Program-made: the position numbers and the translations under genes | The notes under the pieces: model-generated | What the model saw: only the letters and a program-made list of their open reading frames with translations | Database searches by the model: none | Told to the model about the DNA's origin: nothing | In this document: positions 21,061 to 31,083 of the stretch, in pieces | How positions within the stretch are numbered: position 1 is the first letter of the stretch | Layout of the letters: each line of letters begins with the position of its first letter | Assembly: GCA_049999725.1 (NCBI GenBank) | Contig: JBNGIS010032030.1 | Span: forward strand, 1-32,967 | Reading direction: 5' to 3' | Length of the DNA stretch: 32,967 nucleotides | Source: Haplomitrium mnioides | Lineage: Eukaryota > Marchantiophyta > Haplomitriopsida > Calobryales

Positions 21061-23424
21061 TTTGGGCAGATGCTTCAGCAATACCAAAACATTAAACTCT
21101 TCTAGCAAGCAAAAAAGAAGGAAAGAATTAAGTTATATTTTGGATAAGAAAATATTTTACAAACCAAATAAAAACATTAACTAAAGACTCAAGTTTCATT
21201 TGGAGAGAATAACAATCAACTTGAAATGATTTACATTAAAAAGTTCAATGTGGCAGATAAACTCAACAAATTCCTTCAAAAAATTATGAGTTACTTTGTA
21301 GAATAATAATCTTAAATTAAAATATAAACTAAAACTACACAATATACAATGAGGTTTTTAAATGATTTTAGTCACTCGTGTCGACTTCTTCAGATTCAAC
21401 TCTAGAAGAATCATTTAGATTAACATGATTTACCTTAGTGTTAATATCATTGATTGAATCTCTTTCGAACACATCACGTTTTTTGTCTTTGGTACTCAAA
21501 TAGATTTGATTCAGTGAGCGTTAGAGTAGTTTTTCTCAATTGGTTTTCTTGTATGAGAAGAAAATCAAAAGACAAAATCATGATTTGTGTTACATCAAGT
21601 ACATCAATATATAACTTGGATTTGCATTTCCCTTATGTTGTTGCAATTTTTCTAAGAAGTATTGTCCAAAAAATACATCATTGTATACACAAACAAACCA
21701 TTGAACACGTACTCGTTTTGGGTTTGGAGGTTATTCCTCATTAAATAACAAAACTTTGAGGACTTTGGCAATTCAAAATGGTCTGCCTTCTGGATCGAAT
21801 GATCCAACAACACAAATAAACATTCTAGCTTTCAACTCATGTAGGTTGCCAAATTTGTGCTTGTGTCTGGTGTTGTAAGAAACAATCCCTTCTCGTGGCT
21901 TTGGTGCTCCAATAAAGATAACTTGACGCGTAGAAAGTATATGTTCTACTGGAGCATCTTCCTCAATCTGTTGAGCATCAAACTGAGAACCTAAACAAAC
22001 ATTTTGATAATCATGAAAAGTACTTGACGGTTGTGAAGGTGGAAAGGTGAATTTTGCTTTGAGTCCTCATCTTTTTCTTTCAAGGATGTAAGTTGCAATC
22101 TCTTGTTGGGAAAGAAAAAAGTCATTCCACCATTCAATATCAGAATTTGTAAAGAACTTGTAGCAATTCTCACTTATGTTGTCTTTCATTGCAAAGACAA
22201 CTTTCTTGGCGTGAACTTTTCTTTCTTCCTTTTGTGATCATTTGATTTCAAAATATGCCTTGAGAGGAATCAATATTGAACTTAAAAATTTCTCTATCCA
22301 CTTAAAGTAAGCAATTGAGTTGACAAATACCATACAAAGATAACAAAAAATCATCTGTTGAAAACTCTTTGCTCCAAATCTTTGCTTTGGAATCATTCAA
22401 CTGGAACTTGAATTGTTGATTAAAGGTAATATCATGTATCCTTTGAACCAGAGAGGGATAATGTTGCTGAAACATTTAGAAATCCCAAGTTTCCTCCAAA
22501 AGAGTTACCTGAGGTTTAGAATTATATGATAATTGTAGTGCCTTGCTAAGACTAGTAGTTGTAAAAGATTTGACACGTTTCAAATATTTCAAAAAATCTG
22601 TGGAACATTCGATCAATTTGATCATGAGTATGGCCAACCATGAGAAATCCCACTTTGATTTTTTGGAAAACATTATTGGCAATAGAAAGACTAAGATATC
22701 CAAATATGATGGAATTCTTATTCTCTCATGTCGTATTGTCCAACTGAAGATACAAAATTGAAGGCAACGACTCTTCAAAGTTATATAATATTTTATTGAG
22801 CACCGTAGCTGTCAAATTGAATCACTTCTCAAGTTTTTTGTAGGTTTAGAAGACCCTTGAAAAAAGAGCGTAATTGAGTATTAAAGCACCAACAACATGC
22901 ACACCCACCAAACAGTCTTTATCAATGTTTTTTGGTGGCAAAAGCTAGTCTAGAATAGTTGTTTTCTTCTAATCTATTCTATTAATAACAATTTCCAAGT
23001 ACTTTTGATCGTAGGTATAACATTTTCTTTGATGGTTTGTAAGTTTTGTTCTTTCTTTCATTTGTTGGTCATGATGGAGAAACAATTGGCGATTATATTT
23101 GACTGCATCATCACAAAGCACCAAAGAGATAAAAGTAGTTCAATAAAATATGTGTTGATGTTTCAAACTTCAAAAGACAACTTCAGGTGCTAAAAATATT
23201 CAAATCAACTTCAACAAATGTTTGGATTGGTAGAAGTGAAATTTTATAAAAAGATTAAAAATAAACTTTAGTTAATTTAAATATAGGAGAATCTGAATAA
23301 CATTCATAATAAGTACTTGTCTTTGACTTGAAATAAGCAAAAAGTTTTGAAAGAAGAATAACAAGATTTTCACACAAAAGTAGCTTGGACTCTTTGTTTG
23401 CAAAGGATTAAAAAAACAAAAACA

Positions 23425-23620
23425 GATCTTATGCTTGCACAAGATCAGTGGAAACAATAATTGATCTTATGCGCCCATAAGATCAATGGAAACAATAACT
23501 GATCTTATGCACGCATAGGACCAAAAACAATACCACTAATATATTGGCTTGCTTTGACTATTGTTGCGATTGGATTTGAAAGAAACAAGAACAAACCTAT
23601 GTGCTCATAAGATTTGCAAA
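23425..23620. repeat. Palindrome-core array B, 38-bp period
   Basis: GATCTTATG starts at 23425, 23463 and 23501, an exact 38-bp spacing. The middle unit is a clean palindrome with 9-bp arms (GATCTTATG and CATAAGATC) around CGCC. Spacers read AATGGAAACAATAAYT. A fourth diverged unit is near 23598. It lies between coding-like blocks of the DUF7869-like relic, as an intron would. Confidence 0.8.
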
Positions 23621-25324
23621 CAACAGAAAAGATTCCTGCTATTGTTTATCTAGCAAGGGGATTCAAAGCAACAATAGAAAAACTCAGTGCAAGGCTAAGG
23701 TCACCACCAACAATTAGATCCATTTCCTCGCTTTATTTGACTCTTAACATGGTTTGGATCCAAACTAAAAGCAACAAACCCTATGCGAGCATAGACTATG
23801 TTCTCACAACTCAAGTTGCTAAGGTTTATTTGACTCAAATCTTGTTTGTTGAGCAACTTAACAAAACAAATATCTTTTAGCATTAAGTTGAGAAAGTTAA
23901 TGGCATCTCTAGAACTAAGTTTTGAGTTTAGTAAAAAGAGCATTGATTAATTATAAGTTTAAAAAGAGAAGAAATTTGTTACATTTGTCCGACTCTAAGA
24001 TGGATTTTTCTCCCAATGATTTTATTTTTTTGCATGTTTCATAAACATCAAGTCTATTGCGTTTTGGAATTTTAACATTTGCAAAATGAGTTCTCTAATG
24101 TTTTGTAAGACCTGAAAAACTAAGAATGCAATAAGGATCTGTCTCTTTCAAATAAGTTGTGTAGTAGCCATAAACTTCCCATTTAGTAAAATTATCGGGC
24201 AAATTATAAACTTTGTGAGTGGGCATTTTCTCGTAATGTCCCGAAAAAAAACTTTCCATCTATTCACGCACGAATACTCCTTTAGCAGATAATTCTTTAT
24301 TTCTAAAAATGCCTCTAGAATCTGTGCCTTTAGATTTTGAATCCTTTCGATTCTATCATTCCCTATTGATAATATTAATTTGAGGGCTCTTCGATAAACA
24401 ACAGTACCGCCAAGTAGAGTGAACCAATTGTCAACATCAGAGTCTTTTCTTAGTATTCCCCACTGCAATATGATATCTTGATTCTTCATGCTTTGTCAAA
24501 AATATATTTCTCTTACACTTTTCAAAAATCTATCTTGCACAACGACACAAAATTATTTTGACAACATAACATTCTCCCTAATTTCAAATTTTTTATTGGA
24601 TCGAGTTTTTTCTTCACAAAGCTCTCGTCATGATGGACTTTCCTCAAAGAATTTTCAGGTAAAGTGTTTACCCGTTTGGGTTTTGGCCGAGACAAAAAAC
24701 TCTTATGTAGTGCTAGTCGATTTGGTCCGTAGACGAATCCTACCATCAGAGATAATTCATCGTCTTGAAAGTCTTAAACACCATCCAAAACATTGTTTGT
24801 TACTTCGACAACTTATTTCGAAGGATGAAGACCATCTTGAAGATTGGGAGAACTAGACCATGCTGAAACAAAATCTTCATCAATATCTTGAACATTAGGA
24901 AATGTTTTTTGTAAATAGTTGGTGACATTGGTGATAGCTCCAACGAAAGGTTGGTTGATCAAGACTCTTTGGTAGAATCATTTCTTAAATTTTTGTCTGA
25001 AGATTCCTCCCAAAGAATTCAATTTCTAATAGATTTTCGAATCTCATTGAGAGGTCCAACTAGATTAGAAACCACTTGTTGTTTGAGTTTTTCTATCGGT
25101 GATAGTGAATCATCTCCAAAATTGAAACCGTCCATAGATACTATGTTTTGTTTTGCTTTGAACAAACACATTTGGATCTTGAACATTGTTGTCTTCATCT
25201 AAAGAGGAGAAAGAAAGGTCCACAACCATATGGAAATTGTGACTTGAACGTCTTTTTGTTGATATGTTGGAGTAGTCAAAAGAAAGATTCAACTTTGACC
25301 GCTTGACTGACAACAAACATCCAA

Positions 25325-25500
25325 TGCATGCAGAAGGTTGAGTCTTGGATCCTATCCAAGCATTGGGTTTCTCCTTTGATCATTTGTGCGCAATTTGTTC
25401 ACTCCTTAATCCTATACACGCATTGGGTTCACTCCTTGACCACATGCGTACATAGGGTTCAATCCTTGATCCTATACATGCATAGGATTCACTTGCTTGT
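25325..25500. repeat. Palindrome-core array C, 30-bp period
   Basis: On the minus strand about 5.5 units of 30 bp recur, each with a core such as CCTATGCATGTATAGG followed by ATCAAGGATTGAAC-type spacer. Because 30 is a multiple of three, the minus-strand frame stays open except for one TGA and would encode a 10-residue repeat (NACIGLRSEP-like) joining the MAFVDSD start to the MLSVKRSK segment. Confidence 0.78.
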
Positions 25501-25739
25501 TCTTCTTGGGTAGAGCTATCTGAATCAACAAATGCCATATTTTATCCCCAAAATACTCGCCATCACACTCGATGCTTTGGGTAATCCATCGCTTACCTCT
25601 AAAGAACAACACTTTGAAAACATCTCTAGCTGTCGGCCAAAAGCAACACTTTTATGTGAACATGAATCTTGGAATTCTAACCTCTTCTTGTAAATGAAAA
25701 CTCCAGCCATTGATAAATACCAATAAAAAAGAAACTATT

Positions 25740-26157
25740 CCAACAAATATTCTCAACTTCTAATGACTACCCAAAATATGTGTTTTTGAAGAAAAATTAC
25801 ACAAAACGACAAAATTGTGAAATTTTTGTGAAGGAAATGAAAAAAAAATCAGAAAGATGGAAACAAGCAATGCTTTATATATTTACTTTTTTTTGCACCA
25901 CACAAACTTACATGTCAAGAGCTTCGTGAACTATTTTTTAGTGAGAAAAAACTTTTTTTTTGAAATTTTGGTATAAAAAGAGCGACAATAGAAAGTTTCT
26001 TTCTATTATCGCAAGTTCACTTTCTGGTTTTTGTTTCCTTGTTGTTGTCATTTTTGCAATTTCTTGCTATTTTGCCATTTAAATCTTTTCTTTTTTTGTT
26101 TGCTTTGGTTCGTTAGATTTTTGCCCTCAAATTTTACTAGTTTTTACTTTGGAGAAA
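25740..26157. other. AT-rich spacer between two divergent gene relics
   Basis: No gene seen. The left relic points left and the right relic points right, so this 400-bp AT-rich stretch could once have been a shared upstream region. TATAAAAAGAG near 25972 is a possible TATA motif for the right-hand relic. Confidence 0.4.
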
Positions 26158-26539
26158 ATGACATCACCAGACAAATCAGCTCAACCAAGCCTTGTAGATA
26201 TTCGGATGTTCTTAAGGTTCTTGAGCCACAAAAAGTAGACTAAAAATGGCTAGTTTGTTGTGGAACTATAAAAGACATTGATCATCACCTTTACCTTTTT
26301 GTCGGCGAAGGTGAAAAATTCAATATGGGCCTTTTGGTCTAAATAACAATGATTCAAGAGAGGCACAAAGCCCACATGGGGCTGTTTGCGCAATCAAAGG
26401 TGAGCATTACCCTCTTCAAGACCTCATGGAAAAAATTCTGCTTCACCGAGATGAAGCCGAGGGATGTCTTTACAAAGGATTTGCAGTCGGCCTTCGACGA
26501 CAACAAGGTAAGATCACAAAGTTATTTTTTCATTTAAAT

Positions 26540-26765
26540 TTTTTCTTGAGAGTCCATGCACACATGGTTTCCAGAGTCTTTTTGCACTTGTACTCGGGAG
26601 TCCATGCGCGCATGGACTTTGTGATCCTTTCATTGCCTTACGCAATTGGACTACTAAGTCTATGCTACTATGGAGTCTTTAGTCTATGCAAGCATAGACT
26701 ATAGTACAACTTTGTGCTTAGACAAAAGGTTGAAATGCTCATAGTCTCTTAGTAAACTATTGAAA
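26540..26765. repeat. Palindrome-core repeats D in a presumed intron
   Basis: GAGTCCATGCACACATGG, GAGTCCATGCGCGCATGGAC and TAGTCTATGCAAGCATAGACTA occur within 220 bp just downstream of the GTAAGA donor at 26509. The last is a near-perfect palindrome with arms TAGTCTATGC and GCATAGACTA. Confidence 0.7.
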
Positions 26766-27481
26766 TTATTTTGTGTTGAGTCATTGACATTTTATTTTAT
26801 TTTTTGACAAAATAACGAGAAAGTGCAAAATCGACAAACTTGCGATAATGGAGAGATTCAAAAGTCAGCCATCGAGCGATGCACAGTCGGTGAGGAAAAA
26901 ATCACTATTTAGTTAGAGAATTTAAACCTTCCAAACCTTGGAATGGACAAGTGGAGGCCATTCCAGATTAGGAGGTTAAATGAAGACTTCGTAGAGCTTC
27001 TCACATAGAGAATGCTCACAAATAAGTATGCTTCTGATTTTTTTATCGTTTTGGTGGACCCGAAGTGTCGGTTGAAAGATAAGTCAGAGTTTGATATGAG
27101 GAACCTTGACAAGTACAAGAGACAATCATAGTACTACTGCTATGCAACTTTTAATCACAAAATATGGAGCAAAAAATCCCATGTTGTTGCTACATAACTA
27201 CTATGTCTACGTGGGTTTGACACCAACAGAAGCTTTCATATTCACAACCGATGACAATTCTGACCAACGGTACAAGTTGGAAATGACATCAATTCAGAAG
27301 GTCGAGTATTGGCATCAAAGATACATGGAGAGTGGCATAGTATCATCCCAAAAATTAAAAAGAGAGCTAGTGCTTGAGACTTTGGAGATAAAGCCAAAGT
27401 CCACTCTTGAGAAGACCTTCACTTCTCAAGACAATTGGTTCCAATTGGCATTTAGAAGAGGAGAGCTATGGGAGTTTCAAC

Positions 27482-27594
27482 AGAGGCCTCCACGGTGTCC
27501 GCTTCATGTCTTCCATTCTTAAAGAACCTTCCAGTCCAAACGCCAAAGGTTCTTTAAGAATAGAAGACATGAAGTGGACACCGTGGAGGTCTCT
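27482..27594. repeat. Long foldback, 49-bp arms with a 15-nt loop
   Basis: The left arm (27482-27530) and right arm (27546-27594) are reverse complements at 46 of 49 positions, with loop 27531-27545. The right arm encodes the conserved EDMKWTPWRSL-type segment of the ParB-like protein; the left arm is the same segment inverted. The homologous gene at 31084-32545 has only one copy, in normal orientation. All three arm differences are transitions. Confidence 0.95.
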
Positions 27595-27724
27595 TTAAGG
27601 TCTTCCAGACAAAATAAAAATTTCTATTCTGAAACGTGTGGAAGCCAGAGAGCTTTTGATTGAAGAAATGTCTTGGGAATTGGAGAAACATAAGGTTTTA
27701 GTTGTGATGGTGAAGTGGGTTTTT

Positions 27725-28060
27725 GTTTCATTTGGCTTTTGCAGTAACCAAATTAGAAGTTTTAGCATCCAAAATCATGAATTTGACGCTAGCAATATTC
27801 ATTTGCAAAAAAAGTGTAATTTTATATATCAAAATGGCTTATTTTGAGTGCACAATGTATTAAAAAAATCTTCTTATTAGAAATTTATTAAAATTGCTTT
27901 CATAATTTCTTCTCTAAAAAGCATGAGCATCATCAAACAAAATACATATAAAATATACATGACATTTGTTGCTAAATATTTTCAAAACTAACAATGACAT
28001 CATTAATTTTAAAAATTGATAAAAACATTCAAGTTTTATCAGAAACATATTCAAGCAAAA
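27725..28060. other. AT-rich sequence after the ParB-like copy
   Basis: The family similarity stops near 27720. No gene or repeat structure is evident up to the next palindrome-core array. Confidence 0.4.
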
Positions 28061-28430
28061 AAGATTCTTAGGCGCACAAGAACTTTGAGCCATAGTCTTA
28101 AAGCTTATGCACAGAGAGACTGCTAAGCTTCTTTGCACTTGGAATGGTGAAGCTCAAACATGTGTGGAATGTTGAAGCTCTCATATGCAAGAACTTTGAA
28201 CTAGAACCCTAAAGTGTATGCGCAAGAGGATTGTTGAAGAAAAATTGTGAAAAGATTGTTGAAGCCTATGCGCGCATGGAAAATTAAAGCTCGTGTGTAG
28301 GCACACTTTGTTTTATAAGGTCTATGCGTGTAGGGACAGTTAAAGCTCATGCAAGCTTGAACAACTAGAGCCCATGCGCACAAAGACAACTGAAGCCCAA
28401 GCGAGTACCAACTGTTGAGTACTTGGAAGC
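28060..28430. repeat. Palindrome-core array E, irregular
   Basis: Units such as AAGCCTATGCGCGCATGGAA, AAGCTCATGCAAGCTTGAAC and GAGCCCATGCGCACAAAGAC recur with roughly 30-40 bp spacing. The leading part is GAAGC or AAAGC rather than AGTC, so this array has its own arm sequence around the shared ATGCGCGCAT centre. Confidence 0.65.
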
Positions 28431-28434
28431 AGAG

Positions 28435-28850
28435 ACTCCTGAAGCCCTTCTAAGGAGGGACTGCAAAAACTCAGGAGTAGAGAAAACTTGAGCAAAAATT
28501 GAAAAAAAACGAAAGAAACAACTGTTATTTTGAACAAGAAATCGCTACTGAGTTCTTGTTTCACTTGGTAGTCGCAAATATTTTTTTTGTGATTTGGTAT
28601 TGAAAAACATCAATTTTACATTTGTGATATTTTTTTTGCAAACAAAATCATTTTTTAGAAATTCGAATTGCGTATTTTCCATTGAGGTTATATTTTAAAA
28701 ATTTCTTTATAATAAATGCCCTATAAAACAAGCATTTTGGTTTTTGAAATATTTTATTAAAACCTTACACCATTGTGAATACACTAAATTCATCAAAAAT
28801 AAAAAAATATATATCTTTTATGAAAAAAAGTTATATTCAAACGTAGATGT
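28435..28850. other. AT-rich spacer, nothing identified
   Basis: Homopolymer-rich and AT-rich. Short frames have no recognisable content. Confidence 0.4.
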
Positions 28851-29275
28851 CTATTCGTATATAGACTTTGAACCGGACTATAAGTGTCATAGCTGTTAAA
28901 TCCTAAGCAAGCATAGATTCCAAACTAGAACCCTAAATCCTATGCACGCATAAACTCCGAATGAGAACCCTAAAGCCTATGCGTGCAAGGACTCTGAACG
29001 AGAACAATAAGGCTATGCACACAAAGACTTTGAACGAGAACCCTAAAAGCCTATGTGCGCCTAGACTCTAAACAAGAACCCTAAAGCCTATGCACACATA
29101 AACTTTGAACGAGAACCCTATGGCTTATGCATGGAGAGACTCTGAACAATAACCTTAAAGCTTATGTGCACATAGACTTCGAACGAGAACTAGAAAGTTT
29201 ATGTGTGCATAGACTAAATTTAAACCAGAACGTAAAGCTTATGTGGCCATAGATTGCTAGAGCTCATGTGCGCAT
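28850..29275. repeat. Palindrome-core array F, about 37-bp period
   Basis: About ten units of the form CCTATGCRCRCATAGACTY with the spacer GAACGAGAACCCTAAAG. Clean neighbours are spaced 37 bp. The spacer contains AACCCTAAA, telomere-like by sequence but probably by chance. Centres vary (GCACGC, GCGTGC, GTGCGC, GCACAC). Confidence 0.78.
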
Positions 29276-29277
29276 GG

Positions 29278-29356
29278 ACTCCAAACCATTCTTAGACTAG
29301 CAACTGACTCCAAACCATTCTTATACTAGCAATTAACTCCAAACCATTCTTAGATG
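29278..29356. repeat. 29-bp tandem repeat
   Basis: Two full units and one partial unit of ACTCCAAACCATTCTTAGAC followed by TAGCAACTG, starting at 29278, 29307 and 29336. It adjoins array F but has no palindromic core. Confidence 0.9.
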
Positions 29357-29480
29357 CACCAAATTGAATCGTGATGAAAAGACTTGAAATGGATTGGGAG
29401 TGCAACAAGTTGAAACTTTAGCAAATAAAAATTTGTAAAGAAAATACTTTATTAATAAAACAATTTGTTCAAACAAATGC

Positions 29481-30700
29481 TCAGACTCTATCATCCTCGG
29501 GAGGAATTATCTCATCTAAATCCAAAGGCTTAGCATCAACAGCCGCTAGATAGTCATGTTGAGACTTTCCAGTCCTAGATATTGCAATAGAATCACCAGT
29601 AGCACCTGCAGTACCAAGAGAAACAGGTTCCTTGTGATATGCATAGACTATCTATGACTCGATCACATCGGATGGCAAGGAAGCCATCGTAAAAACTCTC
29701 TGAGGAATGTAGATAAACTAATGTCTATCATATTCCATTACAAATGCAATTTTGCATCAGCTTTAAAGCATAGACAAGGCATGTGCCAAACCTAGAGCAA
29801 AGATCTAAGATCCAATCCTGCTTTGTTGACAAATGGTCGATGAAAAAATTGTTAAGAGCCTACGGCTTTTGATAAACATTGATAGGAGCATCATCGCCTA
29901 GATGTTTAAGTTTTACAGAAATTGCAGGACAACTAAAAACACTACGCATTATTTGCCAAGGTAGTTTAGTCGCAAAAGTAGGCTGCAAATTAAAAAGCCT
30001 CATGCTCCTCTTTCCTTCTTTCATCCACTAGCCCACATTCCAATATTCATGGGCATGTGCGATTTTGGGACCACCAGAATGATGAGTGTTGCTTTTGTCC
30101 TTGAAAAAAGAAAAACAAACAAATCAAACATTGTAACCAAAGTGCACGAAAAGTAAGAAAAAGAAATTAAAAACTAAAAAATCAAAGAAAAACTTACCAA
30201 ATGTCGTGGTTGATTGTACAACAAACTTCCAAAAGGGCATCCTCGACGATGCCAAATTGTTGCGACAAATGTATAATAACAAAAGACCAAAAATCCGACG
30301 TTGTGATTGCTGCAAAAGATGACTCCATGTCAAAATTATCATCTTTTGAAAATGGTTCAAAATCATCATGCTTACATTCCTGAAGTTGTAAGCGTAAGGA
30401 ATATCTGTAGTAGCCAAAGTGAAACACCTAGGTTTCACAAAGTCCTTCAATTGTCGAGTGTTGGCCTCTCCGTGGACTTGGTAAAATGCCACGTTGAGAC
30501 CATCGACATAGAACAATAGGTCCTCATTCTTTTCTCTCACAACTTCTTCAGTTGTAAGAGATGCAGCACCGCTTTGCTGCCTTGATTTCCACTCTCTAGC
30601 TTTTTGGCAATGAAGAAGAAAAGTTGAAGAATAAGAAATGAGAGTGGGAGCATGGTCCAAATCAACTAGGGCTTCTTCGTCCTTTTATAGCTACTGTCAA
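29481..30700 (-). pseudogene. Beta-class amino DNA methyltransferase-like domain, broken
   Basis: Reads leftwards from about 30675 (DEEALVDLDHAPTLISY). TTDIPYAYNF at about 30415-30380 fits the catalytic DPPY motif IV. After a frameshift come ECKHDDFEPFSKDDNFDM and TSDFWSFVIIHLSQQFGIVE. A splice donor GTAAGT begins at 30197, and a 98-nt intron ends with TTTTTTCAAG at 30100. Then come DKSNTHHSGGPKIAHAHEYW, INVYQKP (about 29880-29861) and DWILDLCSRFGTCLVYALKL (about 29816-29757), the position of the AdoMet-binding FxGxG motif, then EYDR and FIYIPQRVFTM. Motif IV before motif I is the beta-class order of N4/N6 DNA methyltransferases. An acidic tail (LDEIIPPEDDRV) ends at TGA 29481-29483. It is probably the C-terminal part of the same gene as 31084-32545. 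Stops and frameshifts make it inactive; activity of intact relatives is inference. Confidence 0.62.
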
Positions 30701-30789
30701 ATTTTTAGCTAGCTGACATTTGAATATTTTGTCCTCCTACATACAGCAAAAACAGAAAACAATGTAAGGAGACAAAAACAAATTAAATA

Positions 30790-31000
30790 CTAGAGAGGGA
30801 CACTGAATTCCTTGCGTGCTTGGACTTCAAAGTCCATGCACGTATGGACTTCAAAGTCTAAGGGCGCAAGAATTGCAAAGTCCTTGCACTTGGACTGCGA
30901 AGTCCATGCATGCATGAACTTTGCATTCGAGACATGCATGGATTTGCAATCCATGCGCACATGGACTTCATAGTCCATGCACGCATGGACCCAAAACCAT
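30790..31000. repeat. Palindrome-core array G, 24-bp period, in a presumed intron
   Basis: Units of AAAGTCCATGCACGTATGGA plus CTTC recur at 24 bp with drift. Cores include GTCCATGCATGCATGAAC and GTCCATGCACGCATGGAC. It lies just downstream, on the minus strand, of the GTAAGT donor at 31083, between the ParB-like exon and the methyltransferase-like exon. Confidence 0.85.
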
Positions 31001-31083
31001 TTTTATCAAAACAAAAAAAAAAACTTAAAGTAAATTCACTGCAACTCCAAAGAAATGAATGTGGTGTGAAAAGAAGAACTTAC

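Larger units (their letters stand above)
21690..25710 (-). pseudogene. Decayed multi-exon gene with a DUF7869-like core
   Basis: Reading leftwards, a possible first exon starts at 25708 (MAGVFIYKKRLEFQD). A second ATG near 25540 gives MAFVDSDSSTQEEQASES. Further segments are VVSNLVGPLNEIRKSIRN (about 25070-25020), ITNVTNYLQKTFPNVQDIDE (about 24930-24875), MPTHKVYNLPDNFTKWEVY (about 24220-24165) and HFANVKIPKRNRLDVYETC (about 24090-24030), typical of the segment before this core. The core is DCLVGVHVVGALI (about 22918-22880), YLQLDNT-stop-ENKN (about 22755-22715) and GFLMVGHTHDQIDRMF (about 22650-22605), then FKFQLNDSKAKIW (about 22410-22372) and GSFDPEGRPF-stop-IAKVLKV (about 21810-21750). 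The QLDN and GHTHDQID blocks resemble DUF7869 proteins, whose function is unknown and which look transposase-like. Many stops and frameshifts: not functional. The family name comes from memory of motifs. Confidence 0.62.
26158..27720 (+). pseudogene. ParB-like domain gene, plus-strand copy, broken and truncated
   Basis: A first segment starts at ATG 26158 (MTSPDKSAQPSLVDI). A second ends at a good splice donor (AACAAG then GTAAGA at 26509), and a presumed intron with palindromic repeats follows. From about 26812 the frame reads KITI-stop-LENLNLPNLGM, FQIRRLNEDFVELL and RMLTNKYASDFFIVLVDPKC, then after a small frame-breaking deletion NHSTTAMQLLITKYGAKNP (27125 on), RYKLEMTSIQKVEYWHQRYM and LVLETLEIKP. 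The order beta-strand, I..RxLNE..V..L, then (G)NHS..A..LL resembles ParB/sulfiredoxin-like domains. A foldback lies at 27482-27594. DIKWTPWRSL-type sequence and EARELLIEEMSWELEKHKV end near 27710, with no methyltransferase part after it. The fold call is inference; the relation to the copy at 31084-32545 is direct. Confidence 0.6.

Noticed and set aside
27482-27594. Annotated microRNA gene
   Set aside because: The hairpin has the right shape, but the sequence alone cannot show processing, so it is reported only as a foldback.
28850-29275. Interstitial telomere sequence (AACCCTAAA in array F)
   Set aside because: The motif is part of a 37-bp unit and is not itself tandem, so it is unlikely to be telomeric.
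30124-30660. Stand-alone 178-residue protein on the minus strand
   Set aside because: Its second half leaves the family-like frame near 30400. The better reading is one frameshifted exon of the methyltransferase-like relic.
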